Assembly (NCBI RefSeq): GCF_003319095.1
Contig: NZ_QOHI01000001.1
Coordinates: forward strand, 1-64,000
Source of the DNA: Blastococcus sp. TBT05-19
GTDB taxonomy: Bacteria > Actinomycetota > Actinomycetes > Mycobacteriales > Geodermatophilaceae
Length of the DNA: 64,000 bases
Direction of reading: 5' to 3'
The stretch's first letter is position 1. The number at the start of each line of letters is the position of its first letter. Below the pieces are notes generated by a model that saw only the letters and a program-made list of their open reading frames with translations, was not told where the DNA came from and did not search any database. Of the stretch, positions 59,708 to 64,000 are shown in pieces. The translations under genes and the position numbers were made by a program.

Positions 59708-61837
59708 TCAGCTCACCGTCGCGCCGCTGAGCTCGCGCTCGCGCGGCTGCTCGACCGGCCCCTTCGCCAGCGTGCTCGGCCACCAGATCCGGTCGCCGAT
59801 CAGGTGCACCAGGGCGGGCACGAGCAGCGACCGGACGACGAAGGTGTCCAGCAGCACGCCGAAACCGACCAGGAACCCGAGCTGGGTGAGGATCACAAGC
59901 GGCAGCACGGTGAGCGCGCCGAAGGTCGCCGCGAGCACGAGGCCGGCGCTGGTGATGACCCCGCCGGTCACGGCCAGCGCCCGCAGCACGCCGTCCTTCG
60001 TGCCGTGCCGGAGGGACTCCTCGCGGGCGCGGGTCATGAGGAAGATGTTGTAGTCGATCCCGAGCGCCACCAGGAAGACGAACCCGATCAGCAGCACCTG
60101 CGGATCGCTGCCGGGGAACTGGAACAGGTGGTCGAAGACCAGGGCGCCGACGCCGACGGTCGACAGCACGCTCACCGCGACGGTGGCGACCAGCAGCACC
60201 GGCGCGACCACGGCCCGGAGCAGCAGCGCCAGGACGATCGTGATGACCAGCAGCACCAGCGGCACGATCACCAGCAGGTCCCGGGCCGCGGTGTCCTGGG
60301 TGTCCAGGTCGCTCGCCGTCGAGCCGCCGACCAGCGCCTCGGGGTCGACCTCGCGCACCGCGGTCCGGAGGTCGGCCACGGTCTCCTGCGCCTCGGTGCT
60401 GTCGGGGGCGTCGGCGAGGGTGGCGTCGAGGCGGACCAGTCCGTCCACCTCGACCGGCTCGCCGGCCCGGCCGGGCGGGCCCTCGCCGGTGAACGGCGCT
60501 ACCTCGCTGACGCCGTCCACCCGGCCGGCCGCCTGGGCGACGGCCTCCCAGTCGCCGGCCGGCGTGATGATGACCGCAGGGCTGGCGCCGCCGGCGTCGA
60601 AGTGCCGCTCCAGCGCCTCCTGGCCGGTGGCCGAGGGGGAGCCGCCGCGGACGGCGTCGGAGAGCGCGAGGCCGTCGGCGTCGAAGGTGGGGGCGAAGGC
60701 CGCCATGACGGCGAGCAGGCCGAGGCTGCCCACGAGCACCCGTCCGGGGCGGCGGCCGACCGTGGTCGCCACCCGCTCCCAGCCGCGGCCGTGCGCGTGC
60801 TCCGAGCCGTGCTTCGGGCGGAAGGGCCAGAAGGCGGCCCGGCCGAACAGCACCAGCACGGCGGGCAGGAAGGTGAGCGCGGCCAGCACGGCGAAGCCGA
60901 TGCTCACCGCCGAGATCGGGCCGAGCCCGCGGTTGCTGCCGAGGTCGGAGAAGAGCAGGCAGAGGACGCCGAGGACGACCGTGGCGCCCGAGGCGACGAT
61001 CGGCTCCCACGACTGCCGCAGCGCGATCCGCATCGCGGTGAAGCGCGACTCCTCCAGGCGCAGCTCCTCGCGGTAGCGGGCGACGAGCAGCAGGCCGTAG
61101 TCGGTGGCCGCGCCGACGACGAGGATCGAGGCGATGCCCTGGCTCTGCCCGTTGACCGAGATCCAGCCCTCGCGCGCCAGGAAGTAGGCGATCGCGGTGG
61201 AGGCGACCAGCGCCATGCCGGCGGTCCCGATCACCAGCAACGGCAGGATCGGGCTGCGGTAGACGACCAGCAGGATGACCAGGACGACGCCGAACGCGGC
61301 GAGCAGCAGCAGGCCGTCGATGCCCTCGAAGCCCCCGGCGAAGTCGGCGAACGTGGCGCCCGGTCCGGTGACGTGCGCCGTCGTGCCCTCCACGGCCGGG
61401 ACGCCGCGGAGCTCCTCGACCAGCGCGGGCAGCTCGTCACCGAGGCCGGGGTCGAGGGGGAGGAGGACCTGTGCTGCCTCGCCGTCCTGCGAGGGGATCG
61501 GAGGGGAGGCCTCACCGAGGAGCGCGTCGGCGCCCTCGGCGATCCGCACCGCCTCCGCCGTCCGGTCGGCGATCTCGCCCAGCTGCCCCTGGTCGAGGGC
61601 GCCGTCCTCGCTCTCCCAGAGCAGCACCACCGGGAGGCTGCGCTCGGTGGCGAACCCGCGCTGGAGCTCGGTGACCTGCGTCGACTCCGCGCTGTCGGGC
61701 AGGAACGCCGTCGAGTCGTTCTCCTGGACCGAGCTGAGCTTGCCGCTGAACCCGCCCAGCGGACCGGCGAGCCCGAGCCAGAGCAGGGCGACGATCGCCG
61801 GGAGGAGCCAGCGGAGGGCGGAGGAGCGGCGAGGCAT
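59708..61837 (-). CDS. MMPL-family RND transporter
   Basis: A 709-residue exporter with 12 expected helices in two halves. Each half has a large external domain (about 30-165 and 395-510), and the MMPL helices contain GAATDYGLLLVARYREELR and VALGIDYNIFLMTRAREE, the family's proton-relay helices with Asp-Tyr. MMPL proteins move lipids, siderophores or toxic compounds. It is divergent from a MarR gene, with an operator-like palindrome between them, so MarR probably represses it. Confidence 0.92.
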   Translation of the reverse strand: MPRRSSALRWLLPAIVALLWLGLAGPLGGFSGKLSSVQENDSTAFLPDSAESTQVTELQRGFATERSLPVVLLWESEDGALDQGQLGEIADRTAEAVRIAEGADALLGEASPPIPSQDGEAAQVLLPLDPGLGDELPALVEELRGVPAVEGTTAHVTGPGATFADFAGGFEGIDGLLLLAAFGVVLVILLVVYRSPILPLLVIGTAGMALVASTAIAYFLAREGWISVNGQSQGIASILVVGAATDYGLLLVARYREELRLEESRFTAMRIALRQSWEPIVASGATVVLGVLCLLFSDLGSNRGLGPISAVSIGFAVLAALTFLPAVLVLFGRAAFWPFRPKHGSEHAHGRGWERVATTVGRRPGRVLVGSLGLLAVMAAFAPTFDADGLALSDAVRGGSPSATGQEALERHFDAGGASPAVIITPAGDWEAVAQAAGRVDGVSEVAPFTGEGPPGRAGEPVEVDGLVRLDATLADAPDSTEAQETVADLRTAVREVDPEALVGGSTASDLDTQDTAARDLLVIVPLVLLVITIVLALLLRAVVAPVLLVATVAVSVLSTVGVGALVFDHLFQFPGSDPQVLLIGFVFLVALGIDYNIFLMTRAREESLRHGTKDGVLRALAVTGGVITSAGLVLAATFGALTVLPLVILTQLGFLVGFGVLLDTFVVRSLLVPALVHLIGDRIWWPSTLAKGPVEQPRERELSGATVS

Positions 61838-61859
61838 GATGTCCCTTGGTGGTCGAATA

Positions 61860-61874
61860 TCTCGATCGTCGAGA
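61860..61874. promoter_or_regulatory. Probable MarR operator between MMPL and marR genes
   Basis: TCTCGA-TCG-TCGAGA, a perfect palindrome with 6-bp arms in the 78-bp divergent gap, within the AT-richer stretch AATATCTCGATCGTCGAGAG. Size and location fit a MarR dimer site controlling both genes. Confidence 0.65.
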
Positions 61875-61915
61875 GATTACCCCGTGCCGGGGTCCGGCGT
61901 GGAGGGAGGAGCTGC

Positions 61916-62377
61916 ATGTCCGACGAGGGAGACCTCGAGCGGCGGGAACTGGCACTCCTCCTTCGCCGGCTGAACGTCGAACTGGATGCGGTCACGGCGA
62001 GGTTCGCCGAGGTGCACGGCCTGAACCGCACCGACGTCCGGGCGCTCGTGGCAATCATGGACGCCGCCCGGCGCGGGGAGGCGCTCACCGCCGGCCGGCT
62101 GGGCGAGGCCGTGGACCTGCGCTCGGCCTCGGTCACCGCGCTGGTCGACCGGCTGGAGAAGGTCGGCCACGTGCGCCGGGTGCGCGACCCCGAGGACCGC
62201 CGGCGGGTGGGCCTGGAGATGTCGGAGTCCGCGATGGTCGCCGGAGCGGAGCACTTCGGCGGCCTGGCGCGCGACCTCACCGCCGCGATGGACGGCTACA
62301 CCGACGAGGAGCTGGCCGTCGTGCGCCGCTGGCTGGAGGACATGACCGCGGTGATCACCCGCCACAACCGCGCCTGA
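61916..62377 (+). CDS. MarR-family transcriptional regulator
   Basis: A 153-residue regulator. The winged helix is seen in LTAGRLGEAVDLRSASVTALVDRL followed by the wing VRRVRDPEDRRRVGLE. Dimerisation helices flank it. The ATG has GGAGGGAGGA upstream. It most likely represses the divergent MMPL exporter and itself, released by a small molecule. Confidence 0.9.
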   Translation: MSDEGDLERRELALLLRRLNVELDAVTARFAEVHGLNRTDVRALVAIMDAARRGEALTAGRLGEAVDLRSASVTALVDRLEKVGHVRRVRDPEDRRRVGLEMSESAMVAGAEHFGGLARDLTAAMDGYTDEELAVVRRWLEDMTAVITRHNRA

Positions 62378-62398
62378 TCGCCGTGCCCGGCGCGTGGG

Positions 62399-62438
62399 TG
62401 TGCGCTGATCGGGGTGATGTGGGCGGGATGAGCGCACA
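62399..62438. terminator. Hairpin between convergent marR and groES-like genes
   Basis: TGTGCGCTGATC and GATGAGCGCACA form a 12-bp stem with one mismatch and a 16-base loop, in the 83-bp gap between the two convergent genes. Confidence 0.6.
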
Positions 62439-62460
62439 GTCGCGGCAGGGCGCCTGCGCG

Positions 62461-62799
62461 CTACAGGTAGAGGCCGGTCGATTCCTCGATGCGCTCGGCG
62501 GCGACGGCGTGCACGTCGCGCTCGCGCAGGATGATCAGGTCCTCGCCGTGCACCTCGACCTCGTGCTGGTCCTCGGGGGAGAAGAGCACCTGGTCGCCGA
62601 GCTTCACCTGACGCACGCTCGGGCCCACGCCCTTCGCCTCGCCCCACACCAGCCGCTTGGCCACCTGGGCGGTCGCGGGGATGAGGATGCCGCCGCTGGA
62701 GCGCCGGTCGCCGTCCTCCTTGCGGAGCGCGACCAGGATGCGGTCGTGCAGCATCTTGATCGGCAGCCTGCCGGCGTTGTCCTCGGGCACGTCGGTCAA
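62461..62799 (-). CDS. GroES-like co-chaperonin
   Basis: A 112-residue Cpn10-fold protein. The start of the fold is MLHDRILVALRKEDGDRRSSGGILIP, where the mobile loop lies, and VGPSVRQVKLGDQVLFSPEDQHEVEVHGEDLIILRERDV matches the beta-barrel. It has a short N-terminal extension. No groEL gene is nearby, and the mobile loop is not the canonical one, so it is probably an orphan GroES homologue rather than the housekeeping protein. Confidence 0.82.
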   Translation of the reverse strand: MTDVPEDNAGRLPIKMLHDRILVALRKEDGDRRSSGGILIPATAQVAKRLVWGEAKGVGPSVRQVKLGDQVLFSPEDQHEVEVHGEDLIILRERDVHAVAAERIEESTGLYL

Positions 62800-62822
62800 C
62801 GCTACCCGGGCCCGCTCGCCCC

Positions 62823-63251
62823 TCAGGCGCCCGGCGGCAGCAGCGGGCGACCGTCGGCCTCCCAGGCCACCATCCCGCCCTCGAGGTCCACGACGTCGGT
62901 GTAGCCGAGCTCGGCGAGCGTGACCGCGGCGTCGGCGCTCATGTTCCCCGACCGGCAGTAGAGCGCCAGCGGCGTGCTGCGGTCGGCCGGCAGCTGCGCC
63001 TGCTGCTGCTCGATCCGGTCGAAGGGGATGGCGGCGTCGGTGCCCTCGATCGACCCCTCGTCGGGCACGTGCACGTTGACGACGAACGCCTCGTCGCCCG
63101 CGATGACGTCGGCGAACGCGGCCGGGTCCAGCAGGGTGGCGGGGCCCGCCGACGAGGGGGCCGCCTCGGTGCTCCGCGGGTCGCCTGCGCAGCCGCCGGC
63201 CAGCAGAGCCGTCGCGAGCAGGGCGAGGGTCGTGCGTCGCAACCGGGGCAT
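62823..63251 (-). CDS. Rhodanese-like lipoprotein
   Basis: A 142-residue secreted lipoprotein. The signal peptide ends in the lipobox LLAGGC (Cys about 22). The mature part is a rhodanese domain with FVVNVHVPDEGSIEGTDAAIPF and the active-site loop LYCRSGNMS. An extracytoplasmic rhodanese may act in sulfur or thiol chemistry at the membrane. The ATG at 63251 gives a normal signal peptide. Confidence 0.83.
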   Translation of the reverse strand: MPRLRRTTLALLATALLAGGCAGDPRSTEAAPSSAGPATLLDPAAFADVIAGDEAFVVNVHVPDEGSIEGTDAAIPFDRIEQQQAQLPADRSTPLALYCRSGNMSADAAVTLAELGYTDVVDLEGGMVAWEADGRPLLPPGA

Positions 63252-63274
63252 CCGCCGAGCGTAGGCGCGCACGG

Positions 63275-64000
<726 letters not shown>

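Overview
This window is chromosomal DNA of a very high-GC actinobacterium. GTG starts are common, terminators lack a clear U-tract, and the gene set includes an EgtE-like ergothioneine lyase, RskA-type anti-sigma factor, DUF5926/SEC-C protein, class F sortase with DUF4397 protein, and GuaB1. The style of the proteins best suits the Geodermatophilaceae (Blastococcus, Geodermatophilus, Modestobacter). That placement is inference, not a database result.

Layout. 1-170: 5S rRNA and its terminator, the end of an rRNA operon. 378-9335: lipoprotein, egtE, a sigma/anti-sigma pair behind a DUF4397 surface protein and sortase, DUF309 protein, photolyase divergent from an Fpg-like glycosylase, and an MBL hydrolase. 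9485-14783: FtsX-type ABC transporter and a NarL-type two-component system. 14876-21234: a tiny zinc-ribbon gene, then a LytS/LytTR pair leading into two monocarboxylate symporter modules, the second behind a CRP/GlxR-like site. 21352-26849: Mn catalase, a divergent kinase/regulator pair, a PH-domain pair, a 39-residue membrane protein and a rhodanese. 26890-39968: acyl-CoA synthetase, P450, DUF5926 protein, an LAYTG-anchored Excalibur protein, M20 peptidase with MFS exporter, SDR, and an AgpS-like oxidase divergent from glycerol-3-phosphate dehydrogenase.

40009-43092 is the most unusual stretch. A two-gene island (DUF262 protein plus a protein with an RxxxxH HEPN-type motif) of visibly lower GC sits just upstream of a TipA-type merR gene. 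It is bracketed by 97-bp perfect direct repeats, each being the 5' end of that merR gene together with a MerR-type promoter. The two promoters have diverged while the coding repeats are identical, which suggests capture by homologous recombination. The module looks like an anti-phage or toxin-type system.

43280-46887: a complete OpuC-type osmoprotectant ABC transporter in overlapping order permease, ATPase, permease, binding protein. 46899-64000: methyltransferase, GDT1 family transporter, three GGDEF proteins, MFS transporter, and nickel-pincer cofactor genes. Here LarC lies beside a single 928-residue ORF that reads as helical repeats, diguanylate cyclase and LarB, an apparent fusion of c-di-GMP signalling to cofactor synthesis. 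Then come pheA, a PanE-like reductase, an MMPL exporter divergent from its probable MarR regulator, an orphan GroES-like protein, a rhodanese lipoprotein, a small zincin, and the C-terminal end of guaB1 cut by the window edge.
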